The notes: a model not told the origin generated them from the letters alone. A DNA stretch of 64,000 nucleotides from Bolinopsis microptera (GCF_026151205.1 NC_087080.1:16281337-16345336); one strand, 5' to 3'. Shown: positions 51,308 to 62,618, counted from the first letter of the stretch. A program made the numbers and translations.

Positions 51308-54300
51308 ATGTCATCCCTATCTCCTGACGCACTAATGTCGGACTGCACTGAAAATAGTGCTACATCTGATGACCTTGAGGAATGTACTGGGGAATGTACT
51401 GGGGAATGTAGTGAACCTGTGATGAAATATGATGAGGAACAAGATAAGAATGAGGGTTACCATGGTAACATTACCTTATATGGTGATGAGGGTTACAATA
51501 GTTATGATGGTAGAGTACCTCATGCTGTGGCTCCCATCCAGAAATATGGCAATACATTAGTTATAGGTAAATACATTAGTTATAGGTAAATACATTAGTT
51601 ATAGGTAAATACATTAGTTATAGGTAAATACATTAGTTATAGGTAAATACATTAGTTATAGGTAAATACATTAGTTATAGGTGAATACATTAGTTATAGG
51701 TAAATACATTAGTTATAGGTAAATACATTAGTTATAGGTAAATACATTAGTTATAGGTGAATACATTAGTTATAGGTAAATACATTAGTTATAGGTAAAT
51801 ACATTAGTTATAGGTAAATACATTAGTTATAGGTAAATACATTAGTTATAGGTAAATACATTAGTTATAGGTAAATACATTAGTTATAGGTAAATACATT
51901 AGTTATAGGTAAATACATTAGTTATAGGTAAATACATTAGTTATAGGTAAATACATTAGTTATAGGTAAATACATTAGTTATAGGTAAATACATTAGTTA
52001 TAGGTGAATACATTAGTTATAGGTAAATACATTAGTTATAGGTGAATACATTAGTTATAGGTAAATACATTAGTTATAGGTAAATACATTAGTTATAGGT
52101 AAATACATTAGTTATAGGTGAATACATTAGTTATAGGTAAATACATTAGTTATAGGTAAATACATTAGTTATAGGTAAATACATTAGTTATAGGTGAATA
52201 CATTAGTTATAGGTAAATACATTAGTTATAGGTAAATACATTAGTTATAGGTAAATACATTAGTTATAGGTGAATACATTAGTTATAGGTAAATACATTA
52301 GTTATAGGTGAATACATTAGTTATAGGTAAATACATTAGTTATAGGTAAATACATTAGTTATAGGTAAATACATTAGTTATAGGTAAATACATTAGTTAT
52401 AGGTAAATACATTAGTTATAGGTAAATACATTAGTTATAGGTAAATACATTAGTTATAGGTAAATACATTAGTTATAGGTAAATACATTAGTTATAGGTA
52501 AATACATTAGTTATAGGTAAATACATTAGTTATAGGTAAATACATTAGTTATAGGTAAATACATTAGTTATAGGTAAATACATTAGTTATAGGTAAATAC
52601 ATTAGTTATAGGTAAATACATTAGTTATAGGTAAATACATTAGTTATAGGTAAATACATTAGTTATAGGTAAATACATTAGTTATAGGTAAATACATTAG
52701 TTATAGGTAAATACATTAGTTATAGGTAAATACATTAGTTATAGGTAAATACATTAGTTATAGGTAAATACATTAGTTATAGGTAAATACATTAGTTATA
52801 GGTAAATACATTAGTTATAGGTAAATACATTAGTTATAGGTAAATATATAGAGATATAGACAACACTTCTCCTTACTGTTTAACAAAGTCACGCTATTAA
52901 ATAATCAGTTTACCGAGTGACGAGTATCTGTAGTGTAAACACACAAGATATCTATATTATAAGTGTGAACACATACATTCTCTAGAGATATCTATAATTT
53001 TATTTGCGTATTTGCAGAAAATCGGTAGCAGTAACACTGAACAACTTATAACTAATTTTCAGGGCCAATATTTACTAACAAATATGACGAGGAGAGGTGT
53101 TTCCAGACGATCTACTGGGATCCAAGAAAACCATTCAACTGTTTAATCAAATGTTAACTTGATCTTTTTCCAGGAGAGTTTGAAAGTAGGTACTTGTTGA
53201 TCCCCCCTCCCCCCTAAATATCTTACTTCTCATTTCAGAACTTCGACGAACTTCTCTCTTATAACCATTAACTTCTTTTCATACAAACTCATACAAACTG
53301 TACAAATTAAAATGCTGATTTCAACTTTTTGCTCCATTTAAAATCGGTCGTTATCCGAAAATCCTTTGATTTTGTTACTTATTTATATAAATATTGTAAG
53401 AATATAATATAATTTGATTCAGATCAGATCCACTAAATCCTTTGATTTTGTTACTTATTTATATAAATATTGTAAGAATATAATATAATTTGATTCAGAT
53501 CAGATCCACTAACCTGGAGCCCGTTAACAACTGAATTATTTATAGGATTTATATTGTATATTGTATATAAGAGGTATACTGTATAGGATGTATTGCTTAG
53601 TTTTACAAACGATACAATTATAAGATCCCATATAACTCATATTATTCATATAATTATATTAAGTATATTATAATATTCCAGATGAGTTGGATGGGAAGAG
53701 TCCCTTGCTCGCCTGTGAGCTCCAGTACTGCGTGAGAGTTGGTAGCGGAGTGAAAGGGGACCCCCCTGTGGTACTGTTAGATGGCAGCGAGCCAAGTTTC
53801 TTTACAGCCCACCTCCAAGTAGTTAGCAACGTAAGTCTTACATCATGTTAAATCGGGGGAGGGGGGGGGGGGGGCGGGGGGATCATAAGGTCAGAATCGT
53901 ACGTGACGTTGGGGGGTCATTATTTTCTTCCAAAACGCAGTTAGTACTTTTGTACTAAGTGGTGGGTCTGCTGCTCATATCCCAGAAAAACAGTTAGTAC
54001 ATAGTACAAAGGGGGTGTCTAACCAACAAAAAAAAACCATTTTACCTCAAATTTCAATTTTGGAAATGGGTTTTGAGGTTTTTTGAGTTTTTTTGAGTTT
54101 AAAAAAAAAGTTTTTCTTTTTGTAACTTGTATCTAATTCGACTACATTGAAAACAAAGCCCCTACTAAATAGTGGGTAGAATTTGCCCATTTCCCAATGT
54201 TTAATGAGCTGTCTAAAGCAATTTATGGGTGAGTATCTTATTTTATATACCAAGACACAGTCAATACTGTGATTTCTCAACAGTTAGCACGAAGAGTGGT

Positions 54301-57300
54301 GGGTGGGTCTTTTGAAAAATTCCAAAATTACACTTAGTCGTAAGTGTAATTTTGAAGCAGCTAAAACTTTAGTTATGAAAATAAGCATCGCCATTAATCC
54401 TGTGTTCCCCTTCTCTAATTAAGTAATTAGCAAGTACAGCTCAATAGAAATATTGATTTTTTGATTTTTCTTATTTTTACCGAAACATTTTTCCCATTTT
54501 GCCTCAACGTTTGGTCAAAGGGGCATAGGCATCGATGGGGTTCCAAGATTCGGTAATTGGTCGACGAATTGAGCGGCCATCCTTGTAAGAAGTGCGGTCG
54601 CATTTCTTATTAATTCTTACATTTGATGATCACTTTGTACACTGTATTGTTCTCTTTGCGAACTTCAAATCAAATTATAACACTGTTGACTGTCTGATGT
54701 TGTTAACTGTTACTATATATTATAGTGTGTACTATATACACAGTTACCTGGTTACTTCGCCAACCTGGTGATGTGGTTAACTGCAGTGTGATCTAGTTAA
54801 CTGACGACGTGTCTGTCTTTGTGCAAACAAGGAGCGCAGAGGACTATCTCTACCTTTAACTGACACCTGCTACACCAGGCCTCCCTGCTACTAGAGTAAC
54901 AGCTGTGGAAACACCAAAATCGATTATAATCAGAATTTCGTACCATTTAAATATGTCTCGTAAGGTAATCAGAACAGCTCTTAACTTACCTAAAAAGATA
55001 CTACCTGTCCAGGAAGACCCCCCTGGCCCCTTGCCAAACTAACAAACTAACTGCCCAGGAAGGACCGGAGGTAGATACTATCGAGGTATGTGAGTACAGT
55101 GAGACCACATTGCAGAAATACCGGCCACAGTCTGATAAAGGCACCGTGTACAAGGCGGGAAGTGTACTAAACTACTCATTCCGCGTTATGGAGGAGAGCG
55201 CTAATATGGTGAGTATTTCCCCCCCTCCCTGTTAGTGTCCCCCCTCCCCCCTGTTAGTGTCCCCCCCCCCGTTATTGTCCCCCCTCCCCCCTGTTAGTGT
55301 CCCCCCTCCCCCCTGTTAGTGTCCCCCCTCCCCCCTGTTAGTGTCCCCCCTCCCCCCTGTTAGTGTCCCCCCTCCCCCCTGTTAGTGTCCCCCCTCCCCC
55401 CTGTTAGTGTCCCCCCTCCCCCCTGTTAGTGTCCCCCCTCCCCCCTGTTAGTGTCCCCCCCCCCCCCCGTTAGTGTCCCCATACCCCACCCCAACCGCCC
55501 CGCCCCCCCCCCCCCTCCCCCCTTCCCCCCGTTAGTGTCCCCCTCCCGTCCCCCCCACCCCCCCCCCCCCCCCCCCCCGTTAGTGTCCCCATACCCCACC
55601 CCAACCACCCCGCCCCCCTCCCCCCTTCCCCCTCGTTAGTGTCCCCCTCCCCTCCCCCCGTTTATAGTGTCCCCCTCCCCCCCCCCTCCCACCGTTAGTG
55701 AGTATTGAGTAACCTCGGACTCTATCTCTCAGATGTGCTGTCTGTCCCTGTGTTACAGTGACGGAACGTTCCTGGGAAGAGGTTACCTAGCTCTGGATCA
55801 GATCACACTACTGGATCACATAGCACTTCCTCTGATTAACGAGACCGACACCATCATAGGACTCCTCGCTTGTACGTGTAGTAGTGTGCTGTAGTGTGCT
55901 AGTGTGCTAGTTTGTAGCCTGTACGTGTTCTCAAGCAATGCTTCACTGTCGCCACCACGTGACATAATACAAGTGTATTGTAGAATATTATAGCTGCTCA
56001 CATGTTAACTATGGTTCTAGATAACGAATGTAATATCAGGCAGTATACTAGAGATAAAAGGGTTGAAGCAGCCTCCCCCCTCCTTGAGCCCTGCTACTAC
56101 TGACTACTCTACTACTCTAGAGATAGGACACAGGGGCTGTGGTGTGACACACACCGACAAGGAGCTCTTCTCAGAGTTAGTCACACTGTATCACACTGTA
56201 TCACACTGTATCACACTGTATCACACTGTATCACACTGTATCACACTGTATCACACTGTATCACACTGTATCACTGTATATAATGCATAGGTAGGATTGA
56301 TAGGTAACTCTGCATCATGGTTGGTATTGATAGGTAACTCTGTAAAACTGAACTAAGTAGTAAGTACCCGTTTTGTTACACTTGCTTATAAGTGTAAACT
56401 AGACTCTAGTACTAAACTCTAGTATATTTTACAGGTTACCTTGTCTGCCGGAAAATACAATAGCATCCATGGAAACAGCCTACAGACACGGTGCACACAT
56501 GGTGGAGACAGATGTAGTGGTCACTCAAGACCTTGTAAATATACCATTATATAGGGGGGGGGGCACACTTGGTGAAGACAGATGTAGTGGTCACTCAAGA
56601 CCTTGTAAATATATAAATATATATCAAATAGGACATAAACACCCTAAACATTTATATGCGATATAATATATATATGTCCTAAAGGGCGCTAGCCCGAGGA
56701 CGATGTATCTTCGTATAGCCCGGTGGGCCCATTGGGCCCAAGTGCTATACGACACTTCCGCCGGCGAGGCGAGTATGATATGTTGCCGGGGGACCTTAAA
56801 AACCTTTAAAAACCTTAAAAACCTTAAAAACGGCAATTTTGGGCAAAAAACCTTAAAAATGACTCTCAAAAATGCCGGCGAGGCGAGTATGATATGTATG
56901 TAATCCCCCTTTCTTTTCAGAGAGCAGTACTGTATCACGATCTGGAGATTGAGTTGCCAGGGAAACGGAAGGTGCCCATCTGCCACATGACTAGTCACGC
57001 ACTGGAGTGGGCTCCTACCGAGGGACTCATTGTGGACGAGAAACAGAGGAGTCAGCAGCTTCTACTTCGTCAGGTACATTAGTTAACAGGAGTGAGCAGC
57101 TTCTACTTCGTCAGGTACATTAGTTAACAGGAGTGAGCAGCTTCTACTTCGTCAGGTACATTAGTTAACAGGAGTGAGCAGCTTCTACTTCGTCAGGTAC
57201 ATTAGTTAACAGGAGTCAGCAGCTTCTACTTCGTCAGGTACATTAGTTAACAGGAGTGAGCAGCTTCTACTTCGTCAGGTACATTAGTTAACAGGAGTGA

Positions 57301-60300
57301 GCAGCTTCTACTTCGTCAGGTACATTAGTTAACAGGAGTCAGCAGCTTCTACTTCGTCAGGTACATTAGTTAACAGGAGTCAGCAGCTTCTACTTCGTCA
57401 GGTACATTAGTTAACAGGAGTCAGCAGCTTCTACTTCGTCAGGTACATTAGTTAACAGGAGTGAGCAGCTTCTACTTCGTCAGGTACATTAGTTAACAGG
57501 AGTGAGCAGCTTCTACTTCGTCAGGTACATTAGTTAACAGGAGTGAGCAGCTTCTACTTCGTCAGGTACATTAGTTAACAGGAGTGAGCAGCTTCTACTT
57601 CGTCAGGTACATTAGTTAACAGGAGTGAGCAGCTTCTACTTCGTCAGGTACATTAGTTAACAGGAGTCAGCAGCTTCTACTTCGTCAGGTACATTAGTTA
57701 ACAGGAGTCAGCAGCTTCTACTTCGTCAGGTACATTAGTTAACAGGAGTCAGCAGCTTCTACTTCGTCAGGTACATTAGTTAACAGGAGTCAGCAGCTTC
57801 TACTTCGTCAGGTACATTAGTTAACAGGAGTCAGCAGCTTCTACTTCGTCAGGTACATTAGTTAACAGGAGTGAGCAGCTTCTACTTCGTCAGGTACATT
57901 AGTTAACAGGAGTGAGCAGCTTCTACTTCGTCAGGTACATTAGTTAACAGGAGTCAGCAGCTTCTACTTCGTCAGGTACATTAGTTAACAGGAGTGAGCA
58001 GCTTCTACTTCGTCAGGTACATTAGTTAACAGGAGTGAGCAGCTTCTACTTCGTCAGGTACATTAGTTAACAGGAGTCAGCAGCTTCTACTTCGTCAGGT
58101 ACATTAGTTAACAGGAGTCAGCAGCTTCTACTTCGTCAGGTACATTAGTTAACAGGAGTGAGCAGCTTCTACTTCGTCAGGTACATTAGTTAACAGGAGT
58201 GAGCAGCTTCTACTTCGTCAGGTACATTAGTTAACAGGATAATCACAATATTACTAGTAGATTATTAAATAAGTTAGTTGTTTTTAAAATAATTGCATAA
58301 TTTTATTAACCTCAACATAGTGAAAACTCTATGAGCACAAGTGTGCCCCCCCCCCAACTGCCATTGGGATTCCTTGTTTAAACCGATTATCTAACCGTTG
58401 TTTCAGAATGAAGAGTTGGCTGAACTCCAACAAAAGAGTAAACCGTACCCCTACCTATCTGATGCGCTCAGAACGCTGCCCTCTGAGTTAGGATTAATGC
58501 TGGAAGTAAAGGCAGATCTGCCTTACGAGGTGAGAAAGTTATGAGAATTGTATATAAACCGGGGCAATATCAGGTAACAATGTCAGGCGGTCCTTAACCG
58601 ACAGTTAAAATTCCATAGATCGCTATCTAGCATTATCTAGCGCTATATAGCGCTATCTAGCGTTGTCTAGCGCTATATAGCGCTATCTAGCGTTGTCTAG
58701 CGCTATATAGCGCTATCTAGCATTGTCTAGCGCTATATAGCGCTATCTAGCGTTGTATTATAGCGTTAAAAAGGGGGAAATCAAGGGGTATTTCGGGGAA
58801 TGCCTTATCTTAACCACCACTGTTTCCCCAGGGAGCAGAAAACGTGACGTATCACGCTGATAAGAACGTGTACCTAGACGTTATACTACACGACCTGTTC
58901 CACAATGTAGCAAATAGAAACCTCATTCTCTGCAGCTTCTGTCCCGATACTTGCGTCATGTAAATATTCAGTCATTAATTATATTGTATTTAGCTCAAAC
59001 CATGCAATCGTCAGTTTTATGATTGCATGAGCTTATTTATTTTGGTTGATACAATGAAAGTATATAGGCTGCTAAATATAGTTGATAATATTCCTCTAGG
59101 CTGCTAAATATAGTTAATAATATCCCTCTAGGCTGCGTAACAAACAGAATCGTTGGCCGGTCGTCCTTATCGTTCAGGGGAGCACAGAAACTTACGCAGA
59201 TTGTCTGGATAACAGAGTGTCCTGTCTCAAAGCATCCGTTACCATGGCAACTGCTGAAAACTTACATGTAAGTACACATCATTACCATGGCAACTGCTGA
59301 AAACTTACATGTAAGTACACATCATTACCATGGCAACTGCTGAAAACTTACATGTAAGTACACATCATTACCATGGCAACTGCTGAAAACTTACATGTAA
59401 GTACACATCATTACCATGGCAACTGCTGAAAACTTACATGTAAGTACACATCATTACCATGGCAACTGCTGAAAACTTACATGTAAGTACACATCATTAC
59501 CATGGCAACTGCTGAAAACTTACATGTAAGTACACATCATTACCATGGCAACTGCTGAAAACTTACATGTAAGTACACATCATTAGCTTTAATCTTTGGT
59601 GGTACAGTTTGTCGGGCACGTGATCACCAAGTGATAACGTGACCAAACTTAGCCTGATAAATTCACCTGGGGATCTCAGTGGCGGAGTGTAAATAACACG
59701 TGACACGTGACACGTGCAGTTCAGTTTCGGTAAGCTAGTAGCAGCAGGACGCTCACTATGTGACGGGGTGTACGAGGTAATTAGTTTTAGCCAATTTGAC
59801 ACGGTTAAAATGCATCAAATTTCAAAATCGTTGTCACAAAATGTTCCAAGACTAATACCCTTGTGTCGTGCTATAAGCAGATTATAGTGTGTAAACTTCA
59901 GACTATACACTACACACTTCACTGTAATCAGTGTAAACTCGTGCTTTCTATAACTTATATATGTATTGAGAATTCTGAACGTCCTGAAGCGATTTGTGTT
60001 TTCCACACAGTTAATTCAATAATAGTAGTAGTTTTATACATTTAATTTAATATAGCCTTCCTACATAATCTGTTGTGCAAAAATAGCTATTATTTAGGTT
60101 CTGATTGGAAGGTGTGTAATGTGATACGTGCGCATGATACAATATAGTGTCTAATATATAGAACGCCAGTGTTATTTGTTTTAATACTTGCCGCCAGCCA
60201 GTCTGAGTCTATTCCGATAATACCTTTGCTTCCCTTGCGGGATATATCGGCAGGGGGGATGCAACGACCATTAATGTCAGTAGATGGAATTTTGTCAAAA

Positions 60301-61198
60301 CTGACATTGTCATTAATGGTCATTAATGGTCATTAATGGTCATTAATGGTCATTAATGGTCGTTGCATACCCCCCTATCGGCAAATTATCAGCTCTCAGT
60401 GTCCACGAGTTTTAGTGCATATAATTCCCGGAAAGTATTATAACATACCTCGGCACTATGGTTACATAGTATTATAACATACCTCGTCACTATGGTTACA
60501 TAGTATTATAACATACCTCGTCACTATGGTTACATAGTATTATAACATACCTCGTCACTATGGTTACATAGTATTATAACATACCTCGTCACTATGGTTA
60601 CATAGTATTATTACATACCTCGTCACTATGGTTACATAGTATTATAACATACCTCGTTACTATGGTTACATAGTATTATAACCTACCTCGTTACTATGGT
60701 TACATAGTATTATAACATACCTCGTCACTATGGTTACATAGTATTATTACATACCTCGTCACTATGGTTACATAGTATTATAACATACCTCGTCACTATG
60801 GATACATAGTATTATACTAATACTGTAGCTAACTATCTTCACACGTTTATTCTCAGGGAATATCGATATTCAGCGGATTACTAAAAGACAATCCTGCTAG
60901 TGTTATTGAGTCTGTGAAACAAACTGGTCTCTTTACGTTCGTGTGGGGCTACCACTGTTGCGATCAACAGGTTTATTTACGTTTAAAGTTACATTTCCCT
61001 ATTTTAACACTTATATTGAATAAACATTATAATAAATATTATATATATTATATAGTAATACTAAGTAGTATATGTTGTTGTTATATTATAAGTGCTCTCT
61101 AATTTCAGTTTAGAGATGAAATGAGAAGCAGCGAAATTGGCGGTATTATTTACGACAGAATCTACGAAGAAAACCTTCCTAAAAAGAATATTTTTTAG
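51308..61198 (+). CDS. GPCPD1: Glycerophosphocholine phosphodiesterase GPCPD1 homologue (13 exons)
   Basis: Exons: 51308-51566, 53063-53152, 53682-53830, 55059-55208, 55733-55871, 56040-56175, 56435-56534, 56921-57073, 58407-58529, 58832-58959, 59132-59267, 60857-60970, 61109-61198. All join in phase, total 1,767 bases, 588 codons plus stop. The enzyme hydrolyses glycerophosphocholine to glycerol-3-phosphate and choline in the cytosol. The GDPD domain starts near residue 290: GHRG (H293, R294), PENT (E314), VETDV (E332, D334), LYHD (H347), then YLSDALRTLPSELGLMLEVK, QNRWPVVLIVQG, GLFTFVWG and GGIIYDRIYEENLPKKNIF, which match the animal family to its end. Catalytic residues are intact. The N-terminal half (acidic, then a C2-like middle region) is weaker. 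The CBM20 domain of vertebrate GPCPD1 is not visible, so upstream exons may be missing from the model. The ATG at 51308 has an in-frame TAG nine bases before it. Confidence 0.9.
51548..52846 (+). repeat. 19 bp array repeating the exon end and 5' splice site (68 donors)
   Basis: The unit GTAAATACATTAGTTATAG includes the last bases of exon 1 (ACATTAGTTATAG) and the donor GTAAAT. Donors recur every 19 bases from 51567 to 52840, 67 steps exactly. A few units read GTGAAT. Confidence 0.95.
53358..53511. repeat. 77 bp tandem duplication in intron 2
   Basis: Two near-identical copies of AAATCCTTTGATTTTGTTAC and following sequence, 77 bases apart (53358 and 53435). Confidence 0.9.
53831..55058 (+). 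other. Intron 3 of GPCPD1
   Basis: It runs from AAC|GTAAGT to CTGCCCAG. It contains a G-rich run at 53860-53880 and otherwise plain sequence. An earlier CCTGTCCAG|GAAG at about 55011 mimics the true acceptor but leads to a stop. Confidence 0.6.
55227..55700. repeat. C-rich minisatellite, GTTAGTGTCCCCCCTCCCCC
   Basis: Units of about 22 bp begin 18 bases after the donor of intron 4 (55209). The second half is more irregular. Confidence 0.92.
56185..56278. repeat. 10 bp repeat (TCACACTGTA)n
   Basis: About nine copies start nine bases inside intron 6, right after the donor GTTAGT at 56176. Confidence 0.93.
56494..56613 (+). repeat. 70 bp duplication of an exon end with its donor
   Basis: The last 40 bases of exon 7 and CTT|GTAAAT (donor 56535) are copied 70 bases on (donor 56605). 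The copy has ACACTTGGTGAAGACAGATG in place of ACACATGGTGGAGACAGATG. Confidence 0.9.
57047..58236 (+). repeat. 41 bp array repeating the exon end and 5' splice site (29 donors)
   Basis: The unit contains CAGCAGCTTCTACTTCGTCAG, the end of exon 8, then GTACATTAGTTAACAGGAGT. Donors recur every 41 bases from 57074 to 58222, 28 steps exactly. Units alternate between GTCAGCAGC (as in the exon) and GTGAGCAGC. Confidence 0.95.
58616..58756. repeat. TCTAGCGCTATATAGCGCTA repeat
   Basis: About five units of 30 bp, rich in near-palindromic TAGCGCTA, in intron 9. Confidence 0.9.
59068..59136 (+). repeat. 32 bp repeat of a 3' splice site (three acceptors)
   Basis: TAG|GCTGC occurs at 59068, 59100 and 59132, exactly 32 bases apart. 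Only the third leads into the open frame (GCTGCGTAAC); the first two continue GCTGCTAAATA with a stop. Confidence 0.88.
59225..59586 (+). repeat. 43 bp array repeating the exon end and 5' splice site (8 donors)
   Basis: The unit GTAAGTACACATCATTACCA, TGGCAACTGC, TGAAAACTTACAT ends in the last codons of exon 11. Donors are at 59268 and every 43 bases to 59569. Confidence 0.95.
60253..60375. mobile_element. 123 bp inverted-repeat MITE with 8 bp target duplication
   Basis: TATCGGCA flanks it at 60245-60252 and 60376-60383. The ends are GGGGGGATGCAACGACCATT and its complement (one extra base at the right). The right arm holds five tandem GTCATTAATG units. An 8 bp duplication suggests hAT-type movement. 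It lies in intron 11 of GPCPD1. Confidence 0.88.
60436..60812. repeat. 34 bp minisatellite, about 11 units
   Basis: The unit is TATTATAACATACCTCGTCA, CTATGGTTACATAG, in intron 11, ending about 45 bases before the acceptor at 60856. Confidence 0.92.
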
Positions 61199-61252
61199 AA
61201 CACTATGTCACATGTGCAATTAGTAAATTCAATATTTACTTTATAAACAGTC

Positions 61253-61258
61253 AATAAA
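61253..61258 (+). terminator. AATAAA polyadenylation signal of GPCPD1
   Basis: AATAAA lies 55 bases after the stop codon, as expected for a short 3' UTR. Confidence 0.65.
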
Positions 61259-61610
61259 TTTTATTATCAGTATGCTGCATTGCTGAAAAGTGTGTATTTT
61301 AAGAAAGACCTCTAATCTGGTAGCAGAGTGTAACTTTACTCGTGTAGTCAAGAGATAATAGACCATGTCAACACTCACAGTTTTAGCGCCGCATTAACAC
61401 TCACAGTTTTGCAATATTAAGTTATATATATATTAGTTGTACTGTATTTTTTAACTTGGTTAAAATTATTTTAAAATCTTTTTAACTTCTTTATCTTAGA
61501 TTAGCTAATTTAACACAGTTTTAGTGCTAGTAATAGTTTGATGAAAACAATTGTTGCATGTTGGTTACCAAATTATTATATTTATTATGTTCAAATTACT
61601 AGGTATGTTT
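61259..61610. other. No gene recognised
   Basis: AT-rich 3' flank of GPCPD1. Confidence 0.4.
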
Positions 61611-61616
61611 TAAGAT

Positions 61617-61780
61617 AGGGGTCATTCACATATTATTACGTAATATTACCCCCCCCCCCCCCCCCCCCCCCCTCCGTAATCAGTTTTACACGTAGCTATT
61701 GTGTCCAAATTACACTAGCGTTATCATTTGGAAACCCCCCTCCCCCTCGGCTGATTACGTAATATGTGGACGTCCCCATA
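61617..61780. mobile_element. Short inverted-repeat element with ATTACGTAAT motifs
   Basis: The left end GGGGTCATTCACATATTA and the right end TAATATGTGGACGTCCCC are inverted with few mismatches. A poly-C tract is inside. The target duplication is uncertain. Confidence 0.65.
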
Positions 61781-61879
61781 TTACTGCTAGGAGATATTAA
61801 AACAATCTGCCGAATATTCTGTATCTTCTTCCTTATAATGTTATAAATAAGCTCACGCTAGAAAGGGAGCGTTTCTTTC

Positions 61880-62020
61880 ATTACAGTTGTAATGATATGT
61901 AGTTGTGTATTATATACAGTAGTAATGATATGTAGTTATGTATTATATACGCTATACAGTAGTAATGATATGTAGTTATGTAAATTATATACAGTAGTAA
62001 TGATATGTAGTTGTGTATTA
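61880..62020. repeat. GTAATGATATGTAGTTGTGT tandem repeat
   Basis: Four irregular copies of about 33-40 bp. Confidence 0.85.
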
Positions 62021-62025
62021 AGCAG

Positions 62026-62184
62026 TTACATCACTGCTTATAATGTGATAACATTATTTTCACAACTTTGAGTTGTGAAAATAGTTTTATCCAACGAGTT
62101 TGACGAGTTGGATAAAACGAGTTATATCCCGAGGTTTGACCGAGGGATATAACTCATGTTATCATATTATAAGCAGTGATGTAA
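62026..62184. mobile_element. 159 bp cloverleaf palindrome (four-way junction)
   Basis: Outer stem: 62026-62054 with 62156-62184, 28 of 29 pairs. Three inner hairpins fill the rest: 62055-62083 (13 bp stem, 3-nt loop TTG), 62084-62118 (12 bp stem, loop GAGTTTGACGA), 62119-62155 (12 bp stem, loop GAGGTTTGACCGA). No base lies unpaired between helices. It has no coding capacity. A mobile origin is likely, but clear target duplications were not seen. Confidence 0.88.
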
Positions 62185-62329
62185 ATGCATTCTCTGATGA
62201 TCTACGAAATGATGTTAGCGAATGCAGCATTTACATCGGAAATTAACGACCGATAATATTACTACATAGAACATTCCAGAGTCAAACTTTCTAGAGGACA
62301 CATCCTTATCTCTTAAAATTGTTACAGGT

Positions 62330-62519
62330 CGCTGAGATGTTGCTAATTATTTTAAATTGGTCAAATAAGCTCAGTGAAGCTCACACTCACACAAAACTTG
62401 CCACAAATGGTTGACTACTTGTTATTGACATTCTGTAAAATTTTGAAGCAAAAATATTTATCAGAACATAAGTTATACCACTTTCTGTTTTTAAAATAAT
62501 TAGCAACATCTCAGCGACT
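62330..62519. mobile_element. 190 bp element with 28 bp inverted ends
   Basis: TCGCTGAGATGTTGCTAATT at 62330 pairs with AATTAGCAACATCTCAGCGA ending at 62519, and pairing extends into ATTTTAAA. The interior shows no frame. Confidence 0.85.
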
Positions 62520-62531
62520 AAGGATGGGCCA

Positions 62532-62618
62532 GGGAGATAACAATAGTTATCTCCCTCCTATTTACCTGTTAATCACAGCCTAAATGTAGTACCAGGGAGA
62601 TAACAATAGTTATCTCCC
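62532..62618. repeat. Two copies of a 24 bp hairpin, GGGAGATAAC-AATA-GTTATCTCCC
   Basis: At 62532-62555 and 62595-62618, direct copies 63 bases apart, each a perfect 10 bp stem with AATA loop. Confidence 0.9.

Noticed and set aside
51548..52846. CRISPR-like appearance of regular repeats
   Set aside because: Units are contiguous without unique spacers, in a eukaryotic intron; same for the 41, 43 and 48-53 bp arrays.
53168..53216. Possible extra GPCPD1 exon (GEFESRYLLIPPP) after TTTTTCCAG
   Set aside because: Its phase does not fit either neighbour, and leaving it out gives a frame-consistent join.
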